Positions 34,008 through 42,675 of a stretch of 64,000 bases of DNA are shown here, one piece after another. The stretch is from JALZVT01 sp964611345 (GTDB taxonomy: Bacteria; Pseudomonadota; Gammaproteobacteria; Pseudomonadales; Azotimanducaceae). Below the pieces are notes generated by a model that ran no database searches, was not told the DNA's origin, and saw only the letters and a list, made by a program, of their open reading frames with translations. The translations under genes were made by a program, and so were the position numbers. The stretch's first letter is position 1; each line of letters opens with the position of its first letter. Location of the stretch: contig CAZSYU010000001.1 of assembly GCA_964611345.1 (NCBI GenBank), positions 1 to 64,000 on the forward strand, in the 5' to 3' direction.

Positions 34008-35927
34008 CTAGCGCTCAAGCATCAACAGCAAGTTGCCAGGCATGTGGTTGTATAGACCGTAGCCCGAACTCAGAACAACCCGATTGTCCTGGGCAACGGG
34101 CCCTGCTGCCCCACCGAATGAGCCACCGGTGGTGGGCGTGCCGTTAACCGTGGTGAATATTGCGGTGGTGTCGAGCTCGTAAACCTGTTTACCCGTGGCG
34201 CTGTTATAGCCGCGCACAATGCCGTCCATGCCACCGGCCAGAACCAGATCGTTGAGCAGGCTGATGCTCTGGGAAACACCAGGGTGGCAGAATGAGCGGC
34301 CGTTACAAACGTCGGGGTGTTCTGCGTACCACAGGGGTTTGCCGGTGGTGATGTCCAGGGCATGCACACCAGGCTGTGCCGGGTCGGGATAGGTGCGGCC
34401 GTCGGCCATATCAGTAACAGGCACGTAGATACGCTCATTGTCTGCCGCGATGCCAAAGTGGATGCCGCCCTGAATGCCGCCGCGCCCAACGCGTTGCGAC
34501 CACAGGTGTTCTCCGGTGTCGGCGACAATGGCGTGTACCAGGCCGGACTTTTGCCCGCCAATCACCAGGTCGCGACCATTGGCATCAGTGGCAATCAGCG
34601 TAGCGGCACCAAAGTCATAGTCAGGACCGTTTTCTACTGGGCAATTGTCTGGTGTAAGCGAACCACAGGCCGTATTCCAGGCGTCGCGTGTGGTGGCCTG
34701 CCAACTCCAGGCGACACTGCCGTCTTGCAAATTCAGGGCAATAAGGGCGTCTGATGTAGTGGTTGCAGGCGAGGAGGCGTTCTCCCCGGTGCCGACATAG
34801 AGTCGCTGTCGTTTGATGTCGATGCTTGGGCTGTTCCAGATCACTGCGCCTGACGGGCCGTATTGGGTGGCTCCTGAGGTGTTTTTACCCTGTTTAGAAG
34901 GCTCCTCGGCGATGGTATGAGTTTGCCAGTCGATCTTGCCCGTCGCTCTGTTGAGCGCAACCACAGAACCACGGAAGGTACAGCATTCGTACAGCGGATC
35001 AACTGCGTTGCTGACTTCCAGGGCCGACACGGGAACGTAGATGTGATCGCCAAGCAGCGATGGAGTGCCGGTAATCGTGGCATTGGGATGTGTGTCTGCC
35101 CGGGTGCGCCATTGCTCTGTGCCGGTGGCGGCGCTGATGGCATAAACCGTGCCGAGCACGTCGCCGAAGTAGAGTAGTTGCTCACCGTTGATGTCTTGTT
35201 GGTCGCTAACGATACCCGTGCGTACTTCTGCGCTGGCCTGAAACTGCCAACGAACACAACCACTAGCGGCGTCGAGCGCCAGAACTTCGCCGCTGTGACT
35301 GCCGGTGACAAGCATGTCGCCAATAAACAACGGTTGTGAACGGGCGCGATTTGCACCTTTGAACGAAAATGCCCAAAGCTGTTTCAGTTCGGTGGCGTTA
35401 GTTGCATTGACCGCGGTGACATCGGTTGTCATGTGACGTTTGTTATCGGGGGTAAGTCCCCAATTTTGGGTGCGCACGGCCTGTAGTGTTGATCCAGGTT
35501 TGTTAGCGCCGTGGTCCGGGGCGTCGCAGCGTTGATAATCGTCGTCCGCATCACGCATCGCGCGACCGCCCAGGTATTCGGCGACTTCTTGCTTTTGCTG
35601 CTCAGTCAGCGCGCTCGACTGACTTTGCATGAGCCCTGTAGTGAGCGCTTGCAGAATGGTCTCCGGTGTCATTAGCACCAGCATTTGTCGGTGCGGTGCA
35701 CGCTCGATAGCCCCCTCGTGGCAGGCAGCACAGGCCGAGTCGTAGTGTGCTTTGCCGGGCAAACTTTGCCGGGCTTGCTCTGCTGCGCGCATAGCTTGCA
35801 GGCTGTTTGGGTCGGTCTCTGCTTCTGGGCTGCGGGTTGGTTCTGGACTGGTGCACGCGCTTAACAGCAAGGCAGCGCCTGTCAGAATCAGGTAAACACC
35901 AGGCTTGAGTAGTGAAATCGGGTTCAT
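34008..35927 (-). CDS. PQQ dehydrogenase with N-terminal cytochrome c domain (PVA dehydrogenase-like lipoprotein)
   Basis: A 639-residue quinohemoprotein. It has a lipobox LLSAC with C25, then a cytochrome c domain with heme site C66-x-x-C69-H70 (ACAACHEG), then an eight-bladed PQQ propeller with blades ending GCVRWQFQA, GTEQWRTRAD, GKIDWQTHT and GEHLWSQRVG. Vicinal C315-C316 in LYECCTFRGS is the PQQ-side disulfide. Length and domain order match poly(vinyl alcohol) dehydrogenase (cytochrome) of sphingomonads and pseudomonads. Electrons can pass from PQQ to the built-in heme. It lies 27 bp after an SDR gene on the same strand. The real alcohol substrate is not known. Confidence 0.85.
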   Translation of the reverse strand: MNPISLLKPGVYLILTGAALLLSACTSPEPTRSPEAETDPNSLQAMRAAEQARQSLPGKAHYDSACAACHEGAIERAPHRQMLVLMTPETILQALTTGLMQSQSSALTEQQKQEVAEYLGGRAMRDADDDYQRCDAPDHGANKPGSTLQAVRTQNWGLTPDNKRHMTTDVTAVNATNATELKQLWAFSFKGANRARSQPLFIGDMLVTGSHSGEVLALDAASGCVRWQFQASAEVRTGIVSDQQDINGEQLLYFGDVLGTVYAISAATGTEQWRTRADTHPNATITGTPSLLGDHIYVPVSALEVSNAVDPLYECCTFRGSVVALNRATGKIDWQTHTIAEEPSKQGKNTSGATQYGPSGAVIWNSPSIDIKRQRLYVGTGENASSPATTTSDALIALNLQDGSVAWSWQATTRDAWNTACGSLTPDNCPVENGPDYDFGAATLIATDANGRDLVIGGQKSGLVHAIVADTGEHLWSQRVGRGGIQGGIHFGIAADNERIYVPVTDMADGRTYPDPAQPGVHALDITTGKPLWYAEHPDVCNGRSFCHPGVSQSISLLNDLVLAGGMDGIVRGYNSATGKQVYELDTTAIFTTVNGTPTTGGSFGGAAGPVAQDNRVVLSSGYGLYNHMPGNLLLMLER

Positions 35928-35954
35928 CGCGCTCTCCTCTGCATGGCTGTTGGT

Positions 35955-36731
35955 CTAGCGGACATTGTGTTGGCCGCCGTCGACGGGGATAAGTTGACCT
36001 GTAATAAAACGTGACGCATCCGAGGCCATGAACACCATAACGGGTCCAAGATCACGATCCGCGTCGCCGTATTCTTCACCCAGCGCGATACTCTGCAGGT
36101 TGCGCCAGTAACTCAGTTCGTTTTGCCGTTCAGTAGAGCGGGCACGTGCTTCGTGATACATCGGTGTCGCAATTGCGGGCAGGATGGCGTTCACCCGCAC
36201 GTTGTCTTTGCCCCAGGTGCCTGCAGCGGTGCGTGTCCAGGAATGAACGGCGCCTTTGGAAACCGAATAGGCGGCTGCACTCGGTTCTGCGCGTTGACCA
36301 GAGATGGAGCCAAAGTTGATGATTGAGCCGCCGCCTGCGGCCTTCAAGTGCGGATAGGCCGCCTGATTGGTGAGCATTGTACCGCGCACGTTGACGGCCA
36401 GCATCAGATCCCAGTCATCGACCGAAACGTCCGAGGCGCTGCCGGCACGATGAATGGCGGCGGGGTGAGCAAGGGCGTCAAGTCCGCCTAATTGCTCAAC
36501 GGCGCTACCAAACACGGCCGTGACGCTCGCTTGGTCTGCAACGTCTACATTCATGTAGCTTGCGTTGCCTGGTGCCGATTTGTTGGCGGCGCTGCAGACA
36601 GCCTCGCCATCGTTGTCGTTGACATCCATGCCGACAACCAGAGCGCCAGCATCCACGTAAGCGCGAATGGTGGCCGCACCCATACCACGGGCACAGCCGG
36701 TGACAATGATTCGTTTGTTGGCCAAGTCCAT
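35955..36731 (-). CDS. Short-chain dehydrogenase/reductase
   Basis: Classical SDR of 258 residues. ATG 36731 (MDLANKRIIVTG) has GGGAGG about nine bases upstream; the open frame continues further but with non-SDR residues. Motifs: TGCARGMG for cofactor binding, the NVDVAD segment, SGQRAEPSAAAYSVSKG with catalytic Tyr and Lys, and FITGQLIPVDGG at the end. The NNAG motif is replaced by AHPAAIH. Co-transcribed with the cytochrome-PQQ dehydrogenase, so it may act on a ketone or alcohol in the same path. Divergent from the CoA ligase gene. Confidence 0.85.
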   Translation of the reverse strand: MDLANKRIIVTGCARGMGAATIRAYVDAGALVVGMDVNDNDGEAVCSAANKSAPGNASYMNVDVADQASVTAVFGSAVEQLGGLDALAHPAAIHRAGSASDVSVDDWDLMLAVNVRGTMLTNQAAYPHLKAAGGGSIINFGSISGQRAEPSAAAYSVSKGAVHSWTRTAAGTWGKDNVRVNAILPAIATPMYHEARARSTERQNELSYWRNLQSIALGEEYGDADRDLGPVMVFMASDASRFITGQLIPVDGGQHNVR

Positions 36732-36881
36732 AGGATTGTCCCTCCCGCTTGCACTGTACCGGCATTGTGTTCCGGGACTCAAGCAGTTACTGACGCGGTG
36801 TTGTCGCAGCACAGCGAGACCGTGATAGCTGCTAGTATAGAAACTCCTCGTTCAACCTCTTTCAATCGCTTGGGGGACAGC

Positions 36882-38516
36882 TTGCAGGAACTCGCAACAC
36901 ATCGTATCCGTGTGTCCACCATTGGCGACATGCTGCTAGAGGCTGCGGATAAGCATCCTGACAATGCGGCGCTGATTTTTCCTGACTGTCGACTAAGCTA
37001 CGCAGACCTGGTTGCCAGGGCGTACTCTCGTGCGCACAGTCTCACGGCATACGGCGTTGGTGCGGGTGATGCTGTCGGTGTGTTGATGCCCAACTGCCTC
37101 GAATACATGGAATTACTGCTGGGCTGCCACTTTATCGGCGCTCTTGCGGTGCCCATGAACGCGCGGTATCGGGCAACAGAGCTTTCCTACGTTGTAGAAA
37201 ACGCAGATCTGAAAGTTCTGGTGACTTCGGATCTTGTTTCTGAATACGCTGACTTTGCCCTGTTATTGCAGGCGGCGTTACCGGAACTCGCTGCAGCGGA
37301 TGCGAGTCAACCACTCTCGCTGGTTGCCGCTCCCAGATTACGGCACGCGGTTATGCTGGGTGCCAGCGAACCCGCAGGGTTTGTGTCGCGTGCGCAATTC
37401 GAGGAGGGCGGCGCGCACGTTAAGCGTGAGGACATTGATAATTTGCGAGCGCAAGTTCGCGTTGAGCAGCCTGCAATCATGATGTACACCTCGGGCACTA
37501 CGGCCAATCCGAAAGGTTGTCCACTGAGTCATGCGTTGTTGACCCGCAACGGTGCTAACATGAATCGCGAGCGTTATTTCTTGACGGCTGATGATGTGTT
37601 CTGGGCGCCGTTGCCGATGTTCCATATGGCCGCTATTTTGCCGTTCATTGCCTGTCTGGACGCGGGAGCCGCATTGGCGTCGATGACCCATATAGATACC
37701 GGTGAGGCGCTGGCGATGATGGCGCGAGAGAAGGTGTCTATTGCATTTCCAGCCTTCCCGACGATTACTAATGACTTAATTAACCATGCCTCTTTTGCAG
37801 CAACTGATCTGTCTCGTCTACGGCGAATCAATAACGTCGCGCCCATTGAGACGCTGAGAAAATTTCAGTCCGCCTTTGCGCCCGCGATACAAACAGGCGC
37901 CTACGGGCTAACAGAGGCCGGGGGCGTTATCGCCTTCAATCACCCCGACGAGTCACTCGATGAACGGCTCACCACCTGTGGTGTGCCGTTTCCTGGTATT
38001 GAGGTGCAGATCACCGATCCAGATAGTTTTGAACCCTTGGCGACTGGCCAGCAGGGTGAGCTTTGGGTGCGCGGCTATTGTGTGTTCGACGGCTATCACA
38101 AGTCACCCGAAAAGAACGCAGAGGCGTTTCACGAAGGATGGTTTCGCACCGGAGATCTCTGCAGTGTGAGTGTGAACAACTCGATTAGTTATCACGGTCG
38201 AATCAAGGACATGCTGAAAGTCGGCGGTGAGAATGTGGCGGCTATTGAGATTGAGTCGTTTCTGGCGAAACACCCCGCTGTGGCTTTGGCACAAGTTATT
38301 GGTAAACCGGATGCGCGTCTTGAAGAAGTGCCTGTGGCGTTCATCGAGCGGGTGCCGGGGGTAGAGGTGAGTGCAGAAGAATTGCTTGCGCATTGCCAAG
38401 GCGAAATGGCCAGCTTCAAGGTGCCTCGGGAAGTACACTTTGTTACGCAATGGCCGATGTCGAGCACCAAGGTGCAGAAGTTTCGGCTCAAAGACCTGTT
38501 GCAAACAGAGTCGTAG
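36882..38516 (+). CDS. AMP-dependent acyl-CoA ligase
   Basis: ANL-superfamily acyl-CoA synthetase of about 544 residues. The frame is open far upstream, but that part is antisense to the SDR gene. I start at TTG 36882 because GGGGGA lies just upstream and the family begins about 12 residues before GDMLLEAADKHPDNAAL. GTG 36912 and ATG 36930 are alternatives. Motifs: P-loop YTSGTTANPKG (second Gly replaced by Ala), YGLTEAGG, GWFRTGDL and the terminal lysine region STKVQKFRLKD. It would activate a carboxylic acid to its CoA ester at the expense of ATP. Its neighbours across the convergent stop are CoA-thioester enzymes. Confidence 0.83.
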   Translation: MQELATHRIRVSTIGDMLLEAADKHPDNAALIFPDCRLSYADLVARAYSRAHSLTAYGVGAGDAVGVLMPNCLEYMELLLGCHFIGALAVPMNARYRATELSYVVENADLKVLVTSDLVSEYADFALLLQAALPELAAADASQPLSLVAAPRLRHAVMLGASEPAGFVSRAQFEEGGAHVKREDIDNLRAQVRVEQPAIMMYTSGTTANPKGCPLSHALLTRNGANMNRERYFLTADDVFWAPLPMFHMAAILPFIACLDAGAALASMTHIDTGEALAMMAREKVSIAFPAFPTITNDLINHASFAATDLSRLRRINNVAPIETLRKFQSAFAPAIQTGAYGLTEAGGVIAFNHPDESLDERLTTCGVPFPGIEVQITDPDSFEPLATGQQGELWVRGYCVFDGYHKSPEKNAEAFHEGWFRTGDLCSVSVNNSISYHGRIKDMLKVGGENVAAIEIESFLAKHPAVALAQVIGKPDARLEEVPVAFIERVPGVEVSAEELLAHCQGEMASFKVPREVHFVTQWPMSSTKVQKFRLKDLLQTES

Positions 38517-38544
38517 CTACCCAAGTAATGAGGCAACACGGCGG

Positions 38545-38955
38545 CTACGTCGACGGGCTGAACTGGGGCAGTTTTAGTTCGCCGCGTGGTTCGAAGGTTA
38601 CGCTAACGGCCATACCGATGTGGATCTGTTCAGGATCACAATCAATGACGTTTGCCATCATGGTGGGGCCTTCGACGAGTTCGATCAGTGCGACCGCATA
38701 GGGAATGTCTGCTGCAAAGGCTGCGGATACGGGAACCCGGTTGATGGTGAAGGATCGTACTGTACCAGTGCCACTAACGGGCACTTGTGACAGTGTATTG
38801 GCGCCACAGGTGTTGCAACGTACGCGAGGGTAGTGTTGCAGTGCGTTGCAGGCAGTGCATTCTTGCACTGTAAGTTCGCCGCGGTTGCAGGCGTCCCAGA
38901 ACGCCTGGGTTTCCGGATTTGGCGTTGGTGTGGGTTTGTCGTTGGCGTTACTCAT
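38545..38955 (-). CDS. DUF35 zinc-ribbon/OB-fold protein, partner of the thiolase-like protein
   Basis: A 136-residue DUF35 protein. The N-terminal rubredoxin-like zinc ribbon has C33-x2-C36 and C47-x2-C50 (ECTACNALQHYPRVRCNTCG). The OB fold runs from about residue 60 (GTGTVRSFTINR). Such proteins pair with thiolase-like proteins; in actinobacterial steroid side-chain cleavage the DUF35 part of ChsH2 binds the aldolase Ltp2. Here it is a free-standing protein, 19 bp after the thiolase-like gene. Start chosen at ATG 38955, since upstream residues do not fit. Confidence 0.88.
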   Translation of the reverse strand: MSNANDKPTPTPNPETQAFWDACNRGELTVQECTACNALQHYPRVRCNTCGANTLSQVPVSGTGTVRSFTINRVPVSAAFAADIPYAVALIELVEGPTMMANVIDCDPEQIHIGMAVSVTFEPRGELKLPQFSPST

Positions 38956-38974
38956 GCGCTGCTCCCGTCGCGTC

Positions 38975-40144
38975 CTAAAGCGTATTGGCGCTGCCGAGCA
39001 CCAGCGAACAGTGGCTGGACAGTATGCCGCCCTGGGCGTGCACCAGGCCGAGTTCTGCATTGGCCACCTGGCGTGCTCCTGCACTGCGACGCAGCTGCTG
39101 CACGCTTTCTGTTAGTGCAAACATGGATCCTGGATTGCCGGGGTGGCTGTGCGACAAGAGGCCACCGTGGGTATTCACCGGTAGCGAACCGCCCAGTGTG
39201 GCCTCACCCGCGGCGAAAAACTCGCCGGCCTGGCCCGCAGGGCAAAAACCAAGATCTTCCATCTCGATGAGTACCACCGGCGTAAAGCAGTCGTAGACCT
39301 GGGCGAAGTGCATATCGCTTGGTGCGCACTTTGCTGACTCAAACGCACGGGCGCCCGACTGCCTTGCAGCGGAGTTGGTCAGTGAGGCCGCCTGCGAAAT
39401 ATGTTCGTGACTCAGAGCTTCGCCGGCACCCAGCAAGTACACGGGTGCGTTGGGTGCATCCTGTGCTCGATCCGCGCGAGTTAACACGATCGCTGAGCCG
39501 CCATCGGAGACCAGTGAACAGTCGAGCAAGCGCAACGGATCGGCGATCATTCGACTGCCGAGCACATCCTCGACAGTAATGGGTATGCGTTGCTCGGCGG
39601 CGGGGTTGAGAGCAGCGTGTGCACGGGCTGTAACAGCTACAGCAGCAAACTGTTCGACCGAGGCACCGTACTCATGCAGGTAAGCGTTGGCGATGAGTGC
39701 ATAGTAGCCGGGTACCGTAGAGCCATAGGGTGTTTCGAATTGCGCGTGCCCAGTGGATGACTGCATGATCTTGGCTTGTTCGCGCGAGAGCCCCGTGCGC
39801 AAGCTATCGGCCATGGACACAACCACAGTGTTGCACACGCCGGCAGCGATAGCGCAGGCAGCCTGATAAACCACGCTAAAGGTGGTGCCGCCGCCGGCAC
39901 TGGCGGTCACACAGTAGCGGGGCGAGATCTGCAAATACTCAGCCATCATTTGAGCGTGGTACATGTGCGGCTCAGCCATGCTGGTGCACGTCACCAGGCC
40001 GTCTATGTCTGTAAGTGTTAAGCCGGCATCCGCAACCGCGGCAAGGGCTGCCTCTGCGCAAAGAGCCGTTGCGCTAACGCCTGGCAATTTGCCAACGGCA
40101 GTATCGGCAGCGCCAATGATGGCGGTAGCCCCTCGAATGTTCAT
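38975..40144 (-). CDS. Thiolase-fold protein, Ltp2-like aldolase candidate
   Basis: SCP2/Ltp-type thiolase-fold protein of 389 residues. The place where true thiolases carry the nucleophilic Cys reads TASAGGGTTFSVVYQAACAI, with no CxS motif. A Gly-rich loop with a downstream NTHGGLLSHSHPGNPG is kept. This pattern is typical of Ltp2-like proteins that work with DUF35 as retro-aldolases and do not act as thiolases. Coupled to the MaoC gene upstream (ATGA) and followed by the DUF35 gene. I infer cleavage of a beta-hydroxyacyl-CoA made by the two MaoC proteins. Confidence 0.8.
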   Translation of the reverse strand: MNIRGATAIIGAADTAVGKLPGVSATALCAEAALAAVADAGLTLTDIDGLVTCTSMAEPHMYHAQMMAEYLQISPRYCVTASAGGGTTFSVVYQAACAIAAGVCNTVVVSMADSLRTGLSREQAKIMQSSTGHAQFETPYGSTVPGYYALIANAYLHEYGASVEQFAAVAVTARAHAALNPAAEQRIPITVEDVLGSRMIADPLRLLDCSLVSDGGSAIVLTRADRAQDAPNAPVYLLGAGEALSHEHISQAASLTNSAARQSGARAFESAKCAPSDMHFAQVYDCFTPVVLIEMEDLGFCPAGQAGEFFAAGEATLGGSLPVNTHGGLLSHSHPGNPGSMFALTESVQQLRRSAGARQVANAELGLVHAQGGILSSHCSLVLGSANTL

Positions 40145-40593
40145 GAACTGTATTGCAACCAGGTCACCACCGCCTTGCCAGGTGTGATGATCTCGTCGCG
40201 TTCGTTTTTAACAAACAGATCAATGCCGATGCGCGTTTGGTTATCTGTTTGGACTATGTCCGTAACAGTGCCCCCGCTGGTCAGGGTCTCGCCGATGAAC
40301 GCGGCTATGCGATTGCTGTAGTCGAGCTCAGCCAGCAGCAGATTGTTCGCCTCAGGCTGGGCGTGCAGCCAGTCATCCACTACCTGGGTCATCCAGTCAC
40401 CAATCATGGGTCCAGCGATAACCAGTCCGTCGTAGCCTTCTTCATTGGTGGCGTAGGGCAGGTCATAGTGGATGCGATGCGCGTTCCACAGGGCTGCGTT
40501 GTAGAAAAACAGCTCCGCGTTATCAGGCGTGTGCTCGCGGCCTGGCAGCACATCGCCCACGGCTAGCCTTGCAAGAGTAGGGGTAGCGCTCAT
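40141..40593 (-). CDS. MaoC-like hydratase subunit (ChsH1-like)
   Basis: Hot-dog-fold protein of 150 residues. Features are the VGDVLPGREHTPDNAELFFY start, the NAHRIHYDLPYA segment, and GLVIAGPMIGDWMTQ, which carries the helix. The N-x-H-x-I-H-Y-D pattern is the hydratase site of the MaoC/R-hydratase family. Overlaps both neighbours by ATGA-type junctions, so a stoichiometric complex with the FAS1-like subunit encoded upstream is likely, as for ChsH1 with the MaoC part of ChsH2. Confidence 0.8.
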   Translation of the reverse strand: MSATPTLARLAVGDVLPGREHTPDNAELFFYNAALWNAHRIHYDLPYATNEEGYDGLVIAGPMIGDWMTQVVDDWLHAQPEANNLLLAELDYSNRIAAFIGETLTSGGTVTDIVQTDNQTRIGIDLFVKNERDEIITPGKAVVTWLQYSS

Positions 40594-41057
40594 CGCAAGA
40601 TTCTCGTGGTGGTTTCGGTGACAACCGGGGCGCCTTTGGAATTGGTGACAGAGAGCACGACCTCGTAAAAGATGAGCGCGCCCGAACGCCCTGCTTTCTC
40701 GTAGACATTGGTCAGCGTACGCACGGCATGGAGTTCGTCGGTGGGTCGAATCGGCTGGTGGTATTCGATGTGCAGACCACCGGCCATTGCGCGGGTAAGC
40801 GGAAAGGTGGGCACAAAGCGGTCAATAGCAACGCCATCAGGTGTGAGTTCGTCGAGTTCGACAACGGGCCAAAAGAGAGCAACGTGAAACAGGGGTGGCG
40901 CAATGTCGCCATCGAGGTAGCGACGTTGGCGTTGGTTGGTAGCAATGGCGTATTTGCGAATGTCGCGTCGATTGACGATCTCGATCTGCGGATCTGAGGC
41001 TTTGCCAATGTGTGCCAGGTCTTCTGCGCGCAGCAGCGTCTGCTGACTATCACTCAT
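40590..41057 (-). CDS. MaoC N-terminal-domain-like protein (FAS1-like dehydratase, ChsH2 MaoC-like)
   Basis: Hot-dog-fold protein of 155 residues from ATG 41057. It matches the FAS1-like dehydratase domain: VNRRDIRKYAIATNQ at the start, an APPLFHVALF segment, and GGLHIEYHQPIRPTDELHA. It lacks the full H-x-x-D hydratase site seen in its partner. In such heterodimers one subunit is structural and the other catalytic. The start overlaps the CoA ligase stop and the stop overlaps the next MaoC start (both ATGA). Confidence 0.8.
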   Translation of the reverse strand: MSDSQQTLLRAEDLAHIGKASDPQIEIVNRRDIRKYAIATNQRQRRYLDGDIAPPLFHVALFWPVVELDELTPDGVAIDRFVPTFPLTRAMAGGLHIEYHQPIRPTDELHAVRTLTNVYEKAGRSGALIFYEVVLSVTNSKGAPVVTETTTRILR

Positions 41058-42637
41058 ACCTGCTTGCCCTTGTTCGGCCAATGCTGATCACGCAGGTCGC
41101 GCTTTAAAATTTTGCCAGTCGGTGCTTTTGGCAGGCTGTCCACAAATTCAACAGCGCGCGGTTTTTGATACGAAGCAAGATGCTGCCGAGTGGTTGCAAT
41201 GATGTCATCGGCAGAGGCTTGTTCACCGGGCTTCATCACCACATAGGCCATTACCGCTTCACCCCATTCGTGGTCGGGAACGCCGATAACGGCGGTTTCG
41301 AGCACGCCGGGGTGTTGGTGAATGGCCGCCTCAACCTGGGTGGAGTAGATGTTCTCACCGCCGGAGATAATCATGTCTTTGGCCCGGTCAACGATAAACA
41401 CGTAACCGTCTTCATCCCACACGGCGACATCACCCGTGTGCATCCAGCCGTTGCGCAGCGTCTTGGCGGTGAGGTCGGGTTTTTGCCAGTAGCCCAGCAT
41501 ATTGGCCTCTGAGCGCACGACAATCTCACCAGGCGTGGTGCTGTCTTTGGGGACTGGCTCATTGTTTGCATCTACAACCCGAACCTGGGTTACAAAGCCC
41601 TCGCGACCGCAGGCGTTCAGCCGTTCGGAGTGTTGTCCTGCAACCGCGAGCGCGTGGTCTTCCTGCGCAAGAAAGGTCATCGTCATACCTTCGGTTTGAC
41701 CATAGCCCTGGATCAAGGTGCAGGGAAACGCCCTTAATGCCGCTTTGACCACGGTTTCGGGCATGGGGCCGCCACCGTATTGAATGTTGCGCAGGCTCGA
41801 CAAATCGAACGCATCAAAGTCCTCTACCGCCATCATCCAGTTGAGCATGGTGGTAATGCCAAGAAATGCAGAAACTTTCTCGCGCTGGATAATTTCGAGA
41901 GCGGTGCGCGCTTCAAAGTTCATCAGCACAACGGGGCAGCCGTGTGCCATATAGTTCATGGCAAGAGCCACAGGAATGTGAAACATCTGTCCGGTGAGCA
42001 TGTACACGTCGCTGGGTACAATACGCTCGGCAACGGTCTGGTTGAGCATGCCCATATATAGCGAATGGTGTGAATGCAGGGCGCCTTTCGACAGGCCTGT
42101 AGTGCCGCCGGTGTACAAAATTAGTACCGGATCGTGATCACCAACGTCATTGAAGGCTGTATTAGTGCCAGCGTCACCTGAGTTCACAAAGGATGCAAAC
42201 GAACCGTCAGAACTCTCGCCCGTCTCAAGCCACAGCTTAACGTTTAGATTATTAGTGCTTTGTAGCGCGTCGCGTTCACTACGAAATTCGGTGGTGCTGA
42301 CAAACACCGCGGGATCGCCGTCGGCAACTATGCGTGCTAGTTCTTCGCCTGCCAGGCGCCAGTTTAGGGGTTGGGCAATAAAGCCGGCGCGCGCACAGGC
42401 GTAGTACACAACAAAGTAGTCGATACAATTTTTTGCGAGCACGGCGATGCGATCGCCTTTCTGCAGTCCTGCTCCGGGTGCTTTATCACTTTCTTTGTTA
42501 AGGAGGGCATTGGCGAATCGGGTGACCTGCTCATCGAGTTGGGCAAAGGTGATGCGCTGCGAAGTTTCCGTATCGATGATAGCTTCGCGCTGTGGCGAAA
42601 GGCCAGCCCACTTGGCAGTAATGTCGGCCAGATTCAT
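41054..42637 (-). CDS. AMP-dependent acyl-CoA ligase
   Basis: ANL-superfamily acyl-CoA synthetase of 527 residues, starting at ATG 42637 (MNLADITAKWAG). The P-loop reads LYTGGTTGLSKGAL, followed by YGQTEGMT, the GWMHTGDVAVWDEDGYVFIVD hinge region and the terminal lysine in PTGKILKRDL. It is the second CoA ligase within 6 kb and heads the coupled block of hydratase and aldolase genes, so it probably makes the CoA ester consumed there. Substrate not readable from sequence. Confidence 0.9.
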   Translation of the reverse strand: MNLADITAKWAGLSPQREAIIDTETSQRITFAQLDEQVTRFANALLNKESDKAPGAGLQKGDRIAVLAKNCIDYFVVYYACARAGFIAQPLNWRLAGEELARIVADGDPAVFVSTTEFRSERDALQSTNNLNVKLWLETGESSDGSFASFVNSGDAGTNTAFNDVGDHDPVLILYTGGTTGLSKGALHSHHSLYMGMLNQTVAERIVPSDVYMLTGQMFHIPVALAMNYMAHGCPVVLMNFEARTALEIIQREKVSAFLGITTMLNWMMAVEDFDAFDLSSLRNIQYGGGPMPETVVKAALRAFPCTLIQGYGQTEGMTMTFLAQEDHALAVAGQHSERLNACGREGFVTQVRVVDANNEPVPKDSTTPGEIVVRSEANMLGYWQKPDLTAKTLRNGWMHTGDVAVWDEDGYVFIVDRAKDMIISGGENIYSTQVEAAIHQHPGVLETAVIGVPDHEWGEAVMAYVVMKPGEQASADDIIATTRQHLASYQKPRAVEFVDSLPKAPTGKILKRDLRDQHWPNKGKQV

Positions 42638-42675
42638 AGTGTTCGCCCGCTTCCTGTGTTGCCTGGTCTGGTTGT

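Noticed and set aside
36492..36881. Upstream extension of the CoA ligase frame by 130 codons
   Set aside because: It is opposite the SDR start and has no resemblance to ligase N-termini.
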